From an uncultured Aquitalea sp. (GTDB lineage Bacteria; Pseudomonadota; Gammaproteobacteria; Burkholderiales; Chromobacteriaceae): a stretch of DNA of 64,000 nt. The DNA lies in assembly GCF_945957525.1 (NCBI RefSeq), contig NZ_CAMFLA010000001.1:1-64000 (forward strand), written 5' to 3'. Position numbers and translations under genes: made by a program. This document shows, piece by piece, positions 29,170-39,382 of this stretch (within the stretch, counting starts at the first letter, position 1; each line of letters begins with the position of its first letter). The notes below the pieces were generated by a model, which had not been told where the DNA came from, searched no databases, and worked only from the letters and a program-made list of their open reading frames with translations.

Positions 29170-30486
29170 TTATTCGGTGGCTTGCAGAGCGTCGCCGATG
29201 GTGGAGAACAGGCGGTCGATTTCCGCCTCGGTGATGATCAGCGGCGGGGACACGGCGAGGATGTCGCCGGTGACGCGCACCAGCACGCCCTGTTCCCAAC
29301 ACTTGAGGAAGACATCAAACCCGCGTTGCGCCGGCGCGCCCGGACGGCTTTCCAGCTCGATGCCCGCCACCAGGCCCAGGTTGCGGATGTCCTTGACGTG
29401 TTTGGCGCCCTTGAGCTGATGCGCCTTCTCTTCAAACAGCCCGGACAATGCCCCGGCGCGTTCAAACAAGCCATCCTGCTCATACACGTCCAGCGTGGCG
29501 ATGGAGGCAGCGCAAGCCAGCGGGTGGGCCGAGTAGGTGTAGCCATGCGGAAATTCGATCATGCGATCACCGGCGGCGGCCATGAAGACATCGTGAATCT
29601 CCGGCTTCACCAGCAGCGCGCCCATCGGCACCACGCCGTTGGACAGGCCCTTGGCGCAGGTGATGATGTCCGGCTGCACGTCAAACTTGTTGGCTGCCCA
29701 GTCGGCACCCAAGCGGCCGAAGCCGGTGATCACTTCGTCGAAAATCAGCAGAATGCCGTATTTGTCGCAAATCTCGCGCAGGCGCTTGAGATAGCCCTTC
29801 GGCGGAATCAGCACGCCGGTGGAACCCGCCATCGGTTCGACAATCACGGCGGCGATGGTGGAAGGATCGTGCAGGGTAATGATGCGCGATTCCAGCTCAT
29901 CGGCGAATTCCGCGCCAAATTCCGGCTCGCCGCGCGTGAACGCATTGCGCTTCAGATCGTGAGTGCTGCGGAGGTGATCCACTGCCGGCAGCGATACCGG
30001 GAACAGCTTGCGGTTGCCGGCAATGCCGCCCACCGAGATGCCGCCGAAGTTCACACCGTGGTAACCGCGCTCGCGTCCCACCAGCTTGACGCGCGCCGCA
30101 TCGCCGCGCACGCGGTGATAGGCTACGGCCATCTTCAGCGCAGTATCCGCCGCCTCGGAACCAGAGTTGACGAAGAACACCTTGTTCAGGCCCTTGGGCG
30201 CCATGGCGGCCAGGCGTTCGGCAGCCTCGAATGCCTTGGGATGACCCAGCTGGAAAGGCGGCGCGTAGTCCAGCGTCGCAATTTGCTTCTGCACCGCCTC
30301 AACAATGGGCTTGCGGTTGTGGCCGGCGTTGACGCACCACAGGCCGGCAGTGCCATCCAGAATCTGGCGGCCGGCGTCGTCGGTGTAGTACATGCCGTCG
30401 GCGCTCACCAGCATGCGCGGCGATTGCTTGAAGTTGCGGTTGGCCGTAAACGGCATCCAGAATGCATCCATGTTCAGCTGAGTCAT
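29170..30486 (-). CDS. omega-amino acid (beta-alanine)--pyruvate aminotransferase
   Basis: This 438-residue class III PLP aminotransferase closely follows the Pseudomonas omega-amino acid:pyruvate transaminase pattern: [18 protein letters not shown] at the N-terminus, GAGHxRK-like [40 protein letters not shown] and [14 protein letters not shown]. Lys279 in [10 protein letters not shown] is the PLP-binding lysine and [10 protein letters not shown] carries the cofactor Asp. The enzyme would turn beta-alanine and pyruvate into malonate semialdehyde and alanine. AGGAGG precedes the ATG. It is the first gene of the aptA-mmsA pair, 146 bp apart. Confidence 0.92.
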   Translation of the reverse strand: MTQLNMDAFWMPFTANRNFKQSPRMLVSADGMYYTDDAGRQILDGTAGLWCVNAGHNRKPIVEAVQKQIATLDYAPPFQLGHPKAFEAAERLAAMAPKGLNKVFFVNSGSEAADTALKMAVAYHRVRGDAARVKLVGRERGYHGVNFGGISVGGIAGNRKLFPVSLPAVDHLRSTHDLKRNAFTRGEPEFGAEFADELESRIITLHDPSTIAAVIVEPMAGSTGVLIPPKGYLKRLREICDKYGILLIFDEVITGFGRLGADWAANKFDVQPDIITCAKGLSNGVVPMGALLVKPEIHDVFMAAAGDRMIEFPHGYTYSAHPLACAASIATLDVYEQDGLFERAGALSGLFEEKAHQLKGAKHVKDIRNLGLVAGIELESRPGAPAQRGFDVFLKCWEQGVLVRVTGDILAVSPPLIITEAEIDRLFSTIGDALQATE

Positions 30487-30832
30487 TGTTTCCTCCTGTT
30501 GGCACTGGGGCGTGCCGGTTGTTTAACAATTTAGACATCGCACCAATACAATTACAGGTACAGTTTCAGCTTATTTGCACGATCCGTACTGGCCGTTTCA
30601 CCAATACAGTTAGCCGGCATTCTGTTACGGCAAAAGAAAAGCCGGCTATGACCGGGTTGGGTATCCACATTGCTCGCGTTTACAGATGGAGACGAGAGAA
30701 GGTCTGCCGCATATTGGGGGCGGCGCCAGACAAGTCCGCCAACGTCGACGCGGCGTCCGGCGTCGCCACTGCCGGGCAGGCGGCCAAAACGATGGCGAGC
30801 TTGCTCTTGTACTGGCCTCGCACAATGCCGGC
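30487..30832. other. control region upstream of the aminotransferase
   Basis: This 346-bp gap contains the direct-repeat operator region (30541-30612) and otherwise no supportable gene. Short frames exist at 30646-30921, but they have neither ribosome binding sites nor recognisable products. Confidence 0.5.
30541..30612 (-). promoter_or_regulatory. putative MocR operator: repeated CACCAATACA(A/G)TTA
   Basis: CACCAATACAATTA (30541-30554) and CACCAATACAGTTA (30599-30612) differ by one base, and a third half, TACAGTT, lies at 30559-30565. The half-sites TACA(A/G)TT start 12 and 46 bp apart. MocR/PdxR/GabR regulators are known to bind direct repeats upstream of the PLP-enzyme genes they control, and such a gene lies on each side here. 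Confidence 0.6.
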
Positions 30833-30982
30833 CTACCCTTGCGAGGTGCTAGTGAACTTTCGATCAACGCCGCGCACTGTCTCGCCGCGCATCTGGCAGT
30901 AAACCAACGCCGTGATGACAAAACCCGTCATCACCGACAATAGGGCGATAAAGACAATCAGCCCCACTTGCAGTGACCGCAT
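30833..30982 (-). CDS. 49-residue putative membrane protein
   Basis: This short gene has an excellent ribosome binding site (GGAGGAG, 6 nt before the ATG at 30982). The product has one clear membrane helix (about residues 5-29, VGLIVFIALLSVMTGFVITA) and a polar, positively charged tail (RGETVRGVDRKFTSTSQG). No family is recognised. It lies between the aminotransferase and the divergent mocR, so it may belong to the same regulon. The strong Shine-Dalgarno and hydrophobic helix support it, but the short length leaves doubt. Confidence 0.5.
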   Translation of the reverse strand: MRSLQVGLIVFIALLSVMTGFVITALVYCQMRGETVRGVDRKFTSTSQG

Positions 30983-31208
30983 GATCAACTCCTCCATTAC
31001 CCCGTGTTCATGATATTTTTGTCGACGCGCGCTGTGGATTGTGAGGGTAAGCGTTGGCCCCACCCCGACGTGGCGGCTCTTGTGGTAGAGCATGACAGCA
31101 CTGACCATATGGCTAGGTAATAGCCTGTACAGCCACGTGAGGCCTGCTTTGTAAACAGCGACACTGCGCAAGCATCCACACTTTTTCAACTCGGTACGAA
31201 TCCTCGGC

Positions 31209-32612
31209 ATGGCAAATCTCGGCATCACGCCACAACCTGGCCAAACACTTGTGGAAAGCATTGTTGCGGCGGTCAGTCGCGCAATAGAAAGCGGACAATG
31301 GCGTCCCGGCGTGCGCATTCCTTCCATTCGCCGATTCGCCAGCGAAAACAGCGTCAGTCCATTTACCGTTGTGGAGGCTTATGACCGGCTGCTGTCGCAG
31401 GGCTATCTGTTTTCCCGTCCCGGCAGCGGCTTTTATGTTCAGAGCCGCAGCCGCAAACAGGACGCCAGAGCCTCAGCCCAGCTGGAAGACCTGCCGGTGG
31501 ATGATCACTGGCTGCTGCGCAATGTCTACGAACACTCCGACCGTGGCATCCAGGCCGGTTGCGGCTGGCTGCCGCCAGCGTGGTACGACATCGAATCGCA
31601 TCAGAAAGCCTTGCGTACCGTGGCGCGTCACGGCGATATGAACCTGCGCTACGGCGACCCCAAAGGCTACCCCGCCCTGCGGCGTCAGCTCTCCCATCAT
31701 CTGGCGGAAAAAGGCTTGCCAGTGGACGATGGCCGCATTCTGCTCACCCAGGGCGCCAGCAAGGCGCTGGACATGGTGGCCTGCGCGCTGCTCAAGCCCG
31801 GCGATACCGTACTGGTGGACGATCCGGGCTACTGCAATCTGCTGTCCTGCCTCGCCTTTCGCGGCTTCAATATCATTGGTGTGCCGTGGACCGAGCAGGG
31901 CCCGGATATCGCCCAATTGTCAGCCCTGCTGCGCCAACACAGCCCGCGCGCGTTCTTTACCAACCCCTGGCTGCAAAACCCGACCGGTGCCAGCTATTCG
32001 GTTTCCACCGCGCATCAGGTGCTCAAGTTGGCCGAAACGCATGAACTGCTGCTGGTGGAGGACAATGTCTCCGGCGACTTCACTCAAGGCCGCCAACCCA
32101 CCCTGGCCGCGCTGGACGGCTTGCAACGGGTCATCTACATCGACAGTTTTTCCAAGACCCTGTCTCCCGGCCTGCGAGTAGGCTTCATCGCCTGCCCTGA
32201 CGACATGGTGGAAAGGCTGCTGCGCTACAAAATGATGTCCGGGCTGACCACGCCGGAATTGAACGAGAGAATGGTGCTGGAACTGCTGGGCGAGGGCCGC
32301 TACCGCAAACAGGTCGAACGCCTGCGCTCAAGGTTGGCCGAAGCGCAATATAGCGTAGCCCAGGCATTACAAGGGCTCGGCTGGCAATTGTTTACACGGC
32401 CCGACAACGGACTTTTCCTGTCTGCCAGAGCGCCACAAGAGCTGGATACGCGAAAACTGGCAGAAACCGCCTTGAAACACGACATCCTGCTTGCACCGGG
32501 ACGTTTGTTCCGTCCCTATGGCGACGACAGTCAATGGATGCGCTTCAATGTCGCCTTTGCCAACAATGACCGATTGTGGGAATTCCTTGCCCGCGAAGCG
32601 TCGCCTGGCTGA
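31209..32612 (+). CDS. MocR-family (GntR-aminotransferase) regulator
   Basis: This 467-residue protein joins an N-terminal GntR winged helix (about 10-75, GQWRPGVRIPSIRRFASENSVSPFTVVEAYDRL) to a fold-type I aminotransferase-like domain (about 110-467). The PLP-binding Lys316 is kept in SFSKTLSPGLRVGF, along with NPTGASYS and the DDPGY segment, so it should sense a PLP-reactive amino acid. Divergence from the aminotransferase and the intervening repeats suggest that it controls beta-alanine breakdown. Two motif copies lie in it: a 9-mer at 32028-32036 and the 12-mer at 32331-32342. Confidence 0.93.
   Translation: MANLGITPQPGQTLVESIVAAVSRAIESGQWRPGVRIPSIRRFASENSVSPFTVVEAYDRLLSQGYLFSRPGSGFYVQSRSRKQDARASAQLEDLPVDDHWLLRNVYEHSDRGIQAGCGWLPPAWYDIESHQKALRTVARHGDMNLRYGDPKGYPALRRQLSHHLAEKGLPVDDGRILLTQGASKALDMVACALLKPGDTVLVDDPGYCNLLSCLAFRGFNIIGVPWTEQGPDIAQLSALLRQHSPRAFFTNPWLQNPTGASYSVSTAHQVLKLAETHELLLVEDNVSGDFTQGRQPTLAALDGLQRVIYIDSFSKTLSPGLRVGFIACPDDMVERLLRYKMMSGLTTPELNERMVLELLGEGRYRKQVERLRSRLAEAQYSVAQALQGLGWQLFTRPDNGLFLSARAPQELDTRKLAETALKHDILLAPGRLFRPYGDDSQWMRFNVAFANNDRLWEFLAREASPG
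32331..32342 (+). repeat. uptake-like 12-mer AGGTTGGCCGAA
   Basis: This exact motif copy encodes Arg-Leu-Ala-Glu in the mocR-type gene. Confidence 0.6.
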
Positions 32613-32652
32613 TCATACCCTTTTCCCGCCACCTAATTCCCAGGGAGACCCC

Positions 32653-33453
32653 ATGCGCCTCACTCAGATGTTTGTTCATCCGATGAAATCAGGCCGCGGC
32701 ATCGAGTACGCCAGCGCCTATGCCGCCATGCAAGGACTGCTGCATGACAGAGAGTGGCTGGTTACCACACCGGATGGACGTTTTCTTACGGCACGCGACT
32801 ACCCGGGAATGGTGCGCATCGAAATGGACCTCATCCCCGGGGGCATGTTGCTCAAGGCACAGGGGCGCAACCCTATCATGGCCATGACACAGGTGTACAA
32901 GCATGCTGTCGCCACTGCGGTATGGAAGGACGAATTCACCGCTTATCATGGCGATACGGCAGTAGACGCCTGGCTCAGTGAAACCATCGGCACACCTTGC
33001 CAACTGCTTTGGCTGGGCATGAAATCAACCCGCGCCTTCAAAGGCAGCGGCCAAGCGCTATCCTTTGCCGATGGTTACCCCTTCCTACTGGTCAATCACG
33101 CCTCCCTCAATGCCTTGAATGCAGAGCTGGCCAGTCCGGTCACGACGCGGCACTTCAGACCCAACTTTGTCGTGGATGCTGAAGCTCCGTATGAGGAGGA
33201 CGACTGGCTGGTCGTGCGCATCGGAGAACTGATTTTCGACGTTGCCAAACCCTGCACACGGTGCCAGCTGACAACAGTCAACCCGGAGAACGGTCAATTC
33301 GCCAACGATAACGAACCCATGCGCACCCTGATCAGGACGCGACAATTGCCAGAAGGCATCTGCTTCGGCGTCAATCTGGTTGCCAGAAATGAAGGGCTGG
33401 TGCAGGTGGGCGACGAATTCGAAGTGCTTGAATCGCGCTATGGTTTTGAGTAG
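32653..33453 (+). CDS. MOSC-domain protein (YcbX-like)
   Basis: This 266-residue protein has an N-terminal MOSC_N barrel (MRLTQMFVHPMKSGRG, LLHDREWLVTTPDGRFLTAR) and a C-terminal MOSC domain (about 130-260). The invariant Cys that binds sulfur or the molybdenum cofactor is seen in DVAKPCTRCQLTTV (Cys201, with Cys204). YcbX in E. coli reduces N-hydroxylated compounds using the molybdenum cofactor. The ATG at 32653 follows CAGGGAGA. It is convergent with rplQ across a shared terminator. Confidence 0.9.
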   Translation: MRLTQMFVHPMKSGRGIEYASAYAAMQGLLHDREWLVTTPDGRFLTARDYPGMVRIEMDLIPGGMLLKAQGRNPIMAMTQVYKHAVATAVWKDEFTAYHGDTAVDAWLSETIGTPCQLLWLGMKSTRAFKGSGQALSFADGYPFLLVNHASLNALNAELASPVTTRHFRPNFVVDAEAPYEEDDWLVVRIGELIFDVAKPCTRCQLTTVNPENGQFANDNEPMRTLIRTRQLPEGICFGVNLVARNEGLVQVGDEFEVLESRYGFE

Positions 33454-33566
33454 CACCTGACTAAGGCAGGGTGTTGCCTGCGCTCTGCCCAAATCGGCGG
33501 CGCAAATCTGGCCAGAGTCTGGCGCAACAAGGCCGCCACGCAGCAATGCGCAGGCGGCCCCAAAAG

Positions 33567-33592
33567 AAAAAGCCAGCTTGCGCTGGCTTTTT
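33567..33592. terminator. bidirectional terminator between the MOSC gene and rplQ
   Basis: The stem AAAAAGCCAGC/GCTGGCTTTTT has a TTGC loop and T/A tracts on both sides. It ends the plus-strand MOSC gene and the minus-strand ribosomal superoperon. Confidence 0.92.
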
Positions 33593-33609
33593 CCATTCAT
33601 CGACTGGGA

Positions 33610-34002
33610 TTAGTCAGCGATGTCTTCAACGGCGACGGCATCTTCCGGGCGGTCCACCAGCTCAACCAGAGCCAGAGGAGCGTTGTCGCCCTTACGGAAA
33701 CCGTACTTCAGGATGCGAACGTAACCGCCATTGCGGGCAGCGTAGCGTTGACCCAGTACGTCAAAGAGTTTAACCACGATATCGCGGTCGCGAGTGCGGT
33801 CGAACGCCAGACGACGGTTGGCGAGGGACGGCTTTTTGCCGAGAGTGATCAGCGGCTCTGCCACACGACGCAGTTCCTTGGCCTTCGGCAGCGTAGTCAC
33901 GATTACTTCGTGCTTCAGCAGCGAGTTGGCCATGTTGCGCAGCATCGCCAGACGATGGCTGGTCGTGCGGTTCAGTTTACGATTACTGTAACGATGACGC
34001 AT
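33610..34002 (-). CDS. rplQ: 50S ribosomal protein L17
   Basis: This 130-residue large-subunit protein near the exit tunnel has the start [17 protein letters not shown] and the RIL(K)[16 protein letters not shown] end typical of bL17. The tail ([14 protein letters not shown]) is acidic. It is the last gene of the alpha operon, 25 bp after rpoA. Confidence 0.97.
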   Translation of the reverse strand: MRHRYSNRKLNRTTSHRLAMLRNMANSLLKHEVIVTTLPKAKELRRVAEPLITLGKKPSLANRRLAFDRTRDRDIVVKLFDVLGQRYAARNGGYVRILKYGFRKGDNAPLALVELVDRPEDAVAVEDIAD

Positions 34003-34027
34003 TTGTTAATGTCCTTTAGTCTCAAAC

Positions 34028-35011
34028 TTACGGCTTTTCCAGACCAGCCGGAGGCCAGTTCTCAAGCTTCATGCCGAGAGTCAGGCCCTTGGAAGCGAGA
34101 ACTTCTTTGATCTCGTTAAGCGACTTGCGACCGAGGTTCGGAGTCTTCAGAAGCTCGGTTTCGGTGCGCTGGATCAGATCGCCGATGTAGTAAATGTTCT
34201 CTGCTTTAAGGCAGTTGGCCGAACGAACCGTCAGTTCAAGGTCGTCTACCGGACGCAGCAGGATCGGATCGATCGGCGGCGCCTTTTCAACGACTTCTTC
34301 AACCGCAGTGCCCTGGAGATCAGCAAAGATCGAGAGCTGGTCCATCAGGATGCGTGCGGCATTGCGCACGGCCTGTTCCGGCTCGATAACGCCATTGGTT
34401 TCGATATCGAGAACCAGACGATCGAGGTCGGTACGTTGCTCAACACGAGCGCTTTCCACAGCGAAGCTCACGCGGCGAACCGGCGAGAAGGAAGCATCCA
34501 GTTGAATGGTACCGATGGAACGGTTTTCATCATGATTGGTGCGAACGGACACCGGCTGGTAGCCGCGGCCCTTCTCAACCTTGATCTCCATGTCGATCTT
34601 ACCGCCGGCGGAGAGATGAGCAATCACGTGTTCCGGATTGATGATCTCAACGTCGTGAGGCAATTCGATATCGCTAGCCAGAACAGCGCCTTCGCCATCC
34701 TTTTTCAAGGTCAGCACAACGCTGTCACGACCATGCAGCTTAAGCACTACACCCTTGAGGTTGAGCAGAATGTCAACGACATCCTCGCGCACGCCATCAA
34801 GGGCGGAGTACTCATGCAGAACGCCAGCGATAGTCACTTCGGTAGGAGCAAAGCCCGGCATCGAGGAGAGCAGGATGCGACGCAGAGCATTGCCCAGCGT
34901 GTGGGCATACCCGCGCTCAAACGGCTCCATCGATACGCGTGCATGGGTCGCGGAGACCGGCTGCACGTCGATCAGACGAGGTTTCAGAAATTCCGAAGCG
35001 CTGTTTTGCAT
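34028..35011 (-). CDS. rpoA: RNA polymerase alpha subunit
   Basis: This 327-residue subunit starts polymerase assembly and contacts activators and UP elements. The N-terminal dimer domain ([17 protein letters not shown]) and the C-terminal DNA-binding domain ([19 protein letters not shown] and [14 protein letters not shown]) are both intact. AGGGA lies 6 nt before the ATG at 35011, which is preferred over an ATG at 35017. A 9-mer motif copy at 34215-34223 falls on Ser-Ala-Asn. Confidence 0.98.
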   Translation of the reverse strand: MQNSASEFLKPRLIDVQPVSATHARVSMEPFERGYAHTLGNALRRILLSSMPGFAPTEVTIAGVLHEYSALDGVREDVVDILLNLKGVVLKLHGRDSVVLTLKKDGEGAVLASDIELPHDVEIINPEHVIAHLSAGGKIDMEIKVEKGRGYQPVSVRTNHDENRSIGTIQLDASFSPVRRVSFAVESARVEQRTDLDRLVLDIETNGVIEPEQAVRNAARILMDQLSIFADLQGTAVEEVVEKAPPIDPILLRPVDDLELTVRSANCLKAENIYYIGDLIQRTETELLKTPNLGRKSLNEIKEVLASKGLTLGMKLENWPPAGLEKP

Positions 35012-35034
35012 AGTCATTCCCTAAGAGCTAGCGA

Positions 35035-35655
35035 TTACTTGGAGTAGAATTCCACAACGAGCTGTTCGTTGATATCGCCAGACAGTTCGGAACGTTCCGG
35101 AGCAGACTTGAAAACGCCTTCCATTTTCTTGGAGTCAACAGACACCCAAGACGGGAAGCCGCCTTGCTCGGCCAGAGCCAGACCTTCAACGATACGGGCC
35201 TGTTTCTTGGCTTTTTCGCGGACAGACACCACGTCGCCGGATTTAACCTGGAACGACGGAATGTTGACAACCTGGCCGTTCACAACGATAGCCTTGTGGC
35301 TAACCAACTGACGTGCTTCAGCACGAGTGGAGCCAAAGCCCATGCGATATACAACGTTGTCCAGGCGGGACTCGAGCAGCTTCAGCAGGTTTTCGCCTGT
35401 GGAACCCTTGCGACGGGCCGCCTCAGCGAAATAACCACGGAACTGGCGCTCGAGAACACCATAGATGCGGCGGATCTTCTGCTTTTCACGCAGTTGAACG
35501 CCATAGTCGGACAGACGACCCTTACGGGCGCCATGCTGGCCGGGGGCGCTGTCCAGTTTGCACTTGGAATCAAGTGCGCGACGCGCGCTCTTCAAGAAAA
35601 GGTCGGTGCCTTCACGACGAGCGAGCTTACATTTCGGGCCGATATAACGTGCCAT
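35035..35655 (-). CDS. rpsD: 30S ribosomal protein S4
   Basis: This 206-residue primary 16S rRNA binder has an S4 domain ([33 protein letters not shown]). Residues near [14 protein letters not shown] match uS4. In E. coli it represses the alpha operon. It lies 18 bp after rpsK and 23 bp before rpoA. Confidence 0.98.
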   Translation of the reverse strand: MARYIGPKCKLARREGTDLFLKSARRALDSKCKLDSAPGQHGARKGRLSDYGVQLREKQKIRRIYGVLERQFRGYFAEAARRKGSTGENLLKLLESRLDNVVYRMGFGSTRAEARQLVSHKAIVVNGQVVNIPSFQVKSGDVVSVREKAKKQARIVEGLALAEQGGFPSWVSVDSKKMEGVFKSAPERSELSGDINEQLVVEFYSK

Positions 35656-35673
35656 GTTCTCACACTCTCCGAA

Positions 35674-36069
<396 letters not shown>

Positions 36070-36087
36070 TATCTGTGTTCCTTAAAT

Positions 36088-36450
36088 TTACTTCTTGCCG
36101 GCGATCGCCTTGCGCGGACCCTTGCGGGTACGAGCATTGGTGCGAGTGCGCTGACCGCGGCACGGCAAGCCGCGACGATGGCGAAGACCGCGATAGCAGC
36201 CCATGTCCATCAGACGCTTGATGCTCATGGTGATTTCGCGACGCAGGTCACCTTCAACGGTGAACTTCGCCACTTCTTCACGCAGAGTCTCCATTTCAGC
36301 GTCGGTCAGATCCTTCACCTTGGTGGACGGATTGACGCTGGCTGCAGCGCAGATTTGCTGAGCGCGGGTCTGACCAATGCCAAAAATTGCCTGCAGGCCG
36401 ATGACGGCATGCGCGTGATTGGGGATATTTACCCCTGCAATACGGGCCAT
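36088..36450 (-). CDS. rpsM: 30S ribosomal protein S13
   Basis: This 120-residue protein of the subunit head contacts P-site tRNA through its basic tail ([18 protein letters not shown]). [20 protein letters not shown] and the helix-two-turn-helix [11 protein letters not shown] are typical of uS13. It lies 70 bp after rpmJ. Confidence 0.98.
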   Translation of the reverse strand: MARIAGVNIPNHAHAVIGLQAIFGIGQTRAQQICAAASVNPSTKVKDLTDAEMETLREEVAKFTVEGDLRREITMSIKRLMDMGCYRGLRHRRGLPCRGQRTRTNARTRKGPRKAIAGKK

Positions 36451-36520
36451 ACTCTTTCCTTAAGCCTTAAGACCTTGAAAAGTTTGCGATTGTAACACGC
36501 AAAGCGAGGTCTAACAAATG

Positions 36521-36634
36521 TTAGCCCTGTTTCTGCTTGTGACGGGGATCCGTGCAGATCACGCGTACAACGCGGTTGCGGCGGATGATTTTGCAGTTAC
36601 GGCAAATTTTCTTTACCGAAGGCTGTACTCGCAT
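36521..36634 (-). CDS. rpmJ: 50S ribosomal protein L36, zinc-binding form
   Basis: This 37-residue protein reads [20 protein letters not shown], then [17 protein letters not shown]. The zinc ligands Cys11, Cys14, Cys27 and His32 are all kept, so it is the zinc-containing C+ form of bL36. It lies 33 bp after infA and before rpsM. Confidence 0.97.
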   Translation of the reverse strand: MRVQPSVKKICRNCKIIRRNRVVRVICTDPRHKQKQG

Positions 36635-36667
36635 GTCAGTTCCTTTCGTTACAAAAGAGCGAGTGCG

Positions 36668-36883
36668 TTATTGCGCACGGAACACGATCCGAGCTCGGGT
36701 CAGGTTGCAACGAGTCGCACTCGCAGCAACCCTGCCAGGTAGGATGCGGATGTAATGCATCCGCATCATTCCTGAAATGTGACCGAGAACGACGTGTCCA
36801 TTCTCAAGCTTGACCTGAAACACAGCGTGGGGCCGCGCTTCAAGGATCTCGCCCTGCATCTGGATGGTATCTTCCTTAGCCAA
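36668..36883 (-). CDS. infA: translation initiation factor IF-1, divergent
   Basis: This 71-residue OB-fold protein aligns with IF-1 from the first residue ([14 protein letters not shown]) to the last ([11 protein letters not shown]). It differs at positions usually invariant in beta- and gammaproteobacteria. The Lys of HISGKMR is Met ([13 protein letters not shown]). The usual PGDKVTVELTPYDL segment is replaced by [13 protein letters not shown], one residue shorter. No alternative frame restores the normal text, so this is divergence rather than a visible frameshift. The start is TTG and no good Shine-Dalgarno precedes it. It is either a decaying paralogue or a specialised IF-1; a second infA elsewhere would be expected. 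Confidence 0.85.
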   Translation of the reverse strand: MAKEDTIQMQGEILEARPHAVFQVKLENGHVVLGHISGMMRMHYIRILPGRVAASATRCNLTRARIVFRAQ

Positions 36884-36906
36884 ATAACCCAGCGAGAACT
36901 CGTGCG

Positions 36907-38226
36907 TCAGCGGGTGAGGGCATTGCCTTTGAAGTTAGCCTTCTTGAGCAAGCTCTCATATTGATGCGACAGCACGTAGGACTGAACCTGAGCCATGAAA
37001 TCCATGGTAACGACTACGATAATCAGTAGCGAAGTACCACCGAAATAGAATGGAACATTCCACTTCAGGATAAGGAATTCAGGAAGCAGGCAGACCAGTG
37101 TGATGTAGATCGCACCGATAAGCGTCAGCCGCAGAATGATCTTCTCGATATAACGCGAAGTCTGTTCACCTGGACGAATTCCCGGGATGAAGGCGCCGCT
37201 CTTCTTCAGGTTGTCTGCCGTCTCTTTCGGATTGAAAACAAGAGCCGTGTAGAAATAGCAGAAGAAGATGATGGCAGTCGCATACAGCAGGACATAGATC
37301 GGCTGACCCGGGTGCAGCTTGTCAGCTACTCCCTTCAACCAACCCAGGCTCTCATTATTGCCCAACCAACCAAGAATGGTGGCCGGGAACAAGATGATGC
37401 TGGATGCGAAGATCGGCGGAATCACCCCCGCCATGTTGAGCTTGAGCGGCATATGCGTGCTCTGGCCCTGCATGACGCGGTTACCAACCTGCCGCTTGGC
37501 GTAGTTGACGAGAACTTTACGCTGGCCGCGTTCAGCGAACACAACCATGTAGGTCATCAGGGCAACGCCGACAAACAACACGATAGTAAACAGGATAGGC
37601 AGCGAGCCTTGACTGGTCAGCGTCAGAGTTTTGCCGATGGCGGCCGGAACACCAGACGCGATACCCGCGCAGATGATCAGCGAGATACCGTTGCCGATAC
37701 CACGCTCGGTGATTTGCTCGCCGAGCCACATGAGGAACATGGTGCCGGTGACGAGACTCACCACGGTTGTCAGGTAAAACTCCCACTGGGCAGTCACTAC
37801 CAGGTTAGGCTGCTTAAACAGCATCACCGCAATACTGAAACTTTGGAAAGTTGCCAGTAGTACGGTGGCGTAGCGTGTGTACTGGGTTATCTTACGACGT
37901 CCAGCATCGCCTTCCTTCTTCAGCTGCTTGAGGTTCGGCAGAACTTCGGAAGCAAGCTGAAGAATGATGGAAGCAGAGATATACGGCATGATGCCCAAGG
38001 CAAAAACCGTAAATCTCGAGAGGGCACCGCCCGAAAACATGTTAAACATGTCGAGCAGGCCCGTCTGCGATGTGTGGAACAACTTCGCTAGCTCGGCAGG
38101 GTTGATACCGGGCACCGGAATATGAGCTCCGATACGGTACACAATCAAGGCGCCAATCAAAAACAGGATACGGCGCTTCAAATCACCAAACTTGTTGGCA
38201 TTTGCGACTAGAGAAGTATTCGACAC
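36907..38226 (-). CDS. secY: preprotein translocase subunit SecY
   Basis: This 439-residue, ten-helix membrane channel forms the protein-export pore with SecE and SecG. The plug and early helices ([14 protein letters not shown]) and the cytoplasmic loops needed for SecA and ribosome contact ([15 protein letters not shown]) are present. It ends 23 bp before infA and starts 11 bp after rplO. Confidence 0.98.
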   Translation of the reverse strand: MSNTSLVANANKFGDLKRRILFLIGALIVYRIGAHIPVPGINPAELAKLFHTSQTGLLDMFNMFSGGALSRFTVFALGIMPYISASIILQLASEVLPNLKQLKKEGDAGRRKITQYTRYATVLLATFQSFSIAVMLFKQPNLVVTAQWEFYLTTVVSLVTGTMFLMWLGEQITERGIGNGISLIICAGIASGVPAAIGKTLTLTSQGSLPILFTIVLFVGVALMTYMVVFAERGQRKVLVNYAKRQVGNRVMQGQSTHMPLKLNMAGVIPPIFASSIILFPATILGWLGNNESLGWLKGVADKLHPGQPIYVLLYATAIIFFCYFYTALVFNPKETADNLKKSGAFIPGIRPGEQTSRYIEKIILRLTLIGAIYITLVCLLPEFLILKWNVPFYFGGTSLLIIVVVTMDFMAQVQSYVLSHQYESLLKKANFKGNALTR

Positions 38227-38237
38227 GTAAGTGCGCC

Positions 38238-38669
38238 TTATTCAATACTGCCGCCGGCAGCTTCGATGGCGGCACGAGCACCAGCGGTAGCTGCAATACC
38301 ACGCAGCTTCACTGCACGCTCGATCTTGCCGGACAGGACAACCTTGGCGACCAGCGCCTGGGCGTGTACCAGACCAGCTTGCTTGAGCGCCAGCAGATCG
38401 ATCTCTTCGACCGGCAGAGCGTTCAGTTCAGACAGACGAATCTCCGCGTTGAAACGGGCAGTCAAAGACTTGAAGCCGCGCTTCGGCAGACGACGTTGCA
38501 GCGGCATTTGACCGCCTTCGAAGCCTACCTTGTGGAAACCGCCTGCACGGCTTTTCTGACCCTTGTGACCACGGCCGGCGGTCTTGCCCAGACCGCTGCC
38601 AATGCCGCGACCTACGCGACGTTTGGCATGCTTGGCGCCGTCACCCGGTTGGATGGTGTTCAGCAGCAT
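38238..38669 (-). CDS. rplO: 50S ribosomal protein L15
   Basis: This 143-residue late-assembly protein has the Gly-rich N-terminus ([22 protein letters not shown]) and basic core typical of uL15. It starts 3 bp after rpmD. Confidence 0.98.
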   Translation of the reverse strand: MLLNTIQPGDGAKHAKRRVGRGIGSGLGKTAGRGHKGQKSRAGGFHKVGFEGGQMPLQRRLPKRGFKSLTARFNAEIRLSELNALPVEEIDLLALKQAGLVHAQALVAKVVLSGKIERAVKLRGIAATAGARAAIEAAGGSIE

Positions 38670-38672
38670 CTC

Positions 38673-38858
38673 TTAGCCCTCGAATTTGATCAGGTAGCTG
38701 ATCTTGTTGATCATGCCACGGTTTTCAGGGGTATCGAGCACTTCAACAGTCTGACGAATCTTCTTCAGACCCAGGCCGCGGGCGCAGGCTTTGTGAGATT
38801 CCAGACGACCGATCAGGCTCTTTACCAGAGTGACCTTGACAGTCTTGGCGTTACTCAT
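38673..38858 (-). CDS. rpmD: 50S ribosomal protein L30
   Basis: This 61-residue protein ([40 protein letters not shown]) is of the short bacterial uL30 type. The ATG at 38858 lies inside the end of rpsE, with an 8-bp overlap. An in-frame TTG at 38864 is less likely. Confidence 0.96.
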   Translation of the reverse strand: MSNAKTVKVTLVKSLIGRLESHKACARGLGLKKIRQTVEVLDTPENRGMINKISYLIKFEG

Positions 38859-39369
38859 GATCAACCCCCAGAATCTCTTCCACGGTCAGACCGCGCTTGG
38901 CGGCAACCTGGGAAGCGGTGCAGATCTTGTTCAGGCCGTCCAGGGTCGCGCGAACCACGTTGTACGGGTTCGTGGAGCCATGGATCTTGGCCGACACATT
39001 GTGTACGCCCATCGCGTCGAAGATCGCGCGCATCGGGCCGCCCGCCTTCACACCAGTACCGTCCTTGGCCGGCTGGATGAACACGGTGGTAGCACCGTGC
39101 TTGCCGGTAACGGTGTGATGCAAAGTACCGTTTTTCAGCGGGATCTTGACCAGGTTGCGACGGGCCTGTTCCATTGCCTTCTGCACGGCAACCGGGACTT
39201 CCTTGGAACGACCCTTGCCCATACCGATGCCGCCATCGCCATCACCTACCACGGTCAAGGCGGAGAAGGCCATGATACGGCCACCTTTAACCACCTTGGT
39301 CACGCGGTTGACGCTGATCATTTTCTCGACCAGACCGTCGCCACGATCTTCCATTTCGTGTTTAGCCAT
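38851..39369 (-). CDS. rpsE: 30S ribosomal protein S5
   Basis: This 172-residue fidelity protein contains the S5 double-stranded RNA-binding part ([21 protein letters not shown] and [20 protein letters not shown]). Spectinomycin-contact residues lie in that loop. It lies 13 bp after rplR. Confidence 0.98.
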   Translation of the reverse strand: MAKHEMEDRGDGLVEKMISVNRVTKVVKGGRIMAFSALTVVGDGDGGIGMGKGRSKEVPVAVQKAMEQARRNLVKIPLKNGTLHHTVTGKHGATTVFIQPAKDGTGVKAGGPMRAIFDAMGVHNVSAKIHGSTNPYNVVRATLDGLNKICTASQVAAKRGLTVEEILGVDHE

Positions 39370-39382
39370 TCTTCACTCCGAA

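Noticed and set aside
36668-36883. Frameshift or sequencing error in infA.
   Set aside because: I translated both other frames across the unusual segment. Neither restores the usual DKVTVELTPYD text, and the frame is open to the correct C-terminal RARIVFRA. One missing codon and point changes explain it better.
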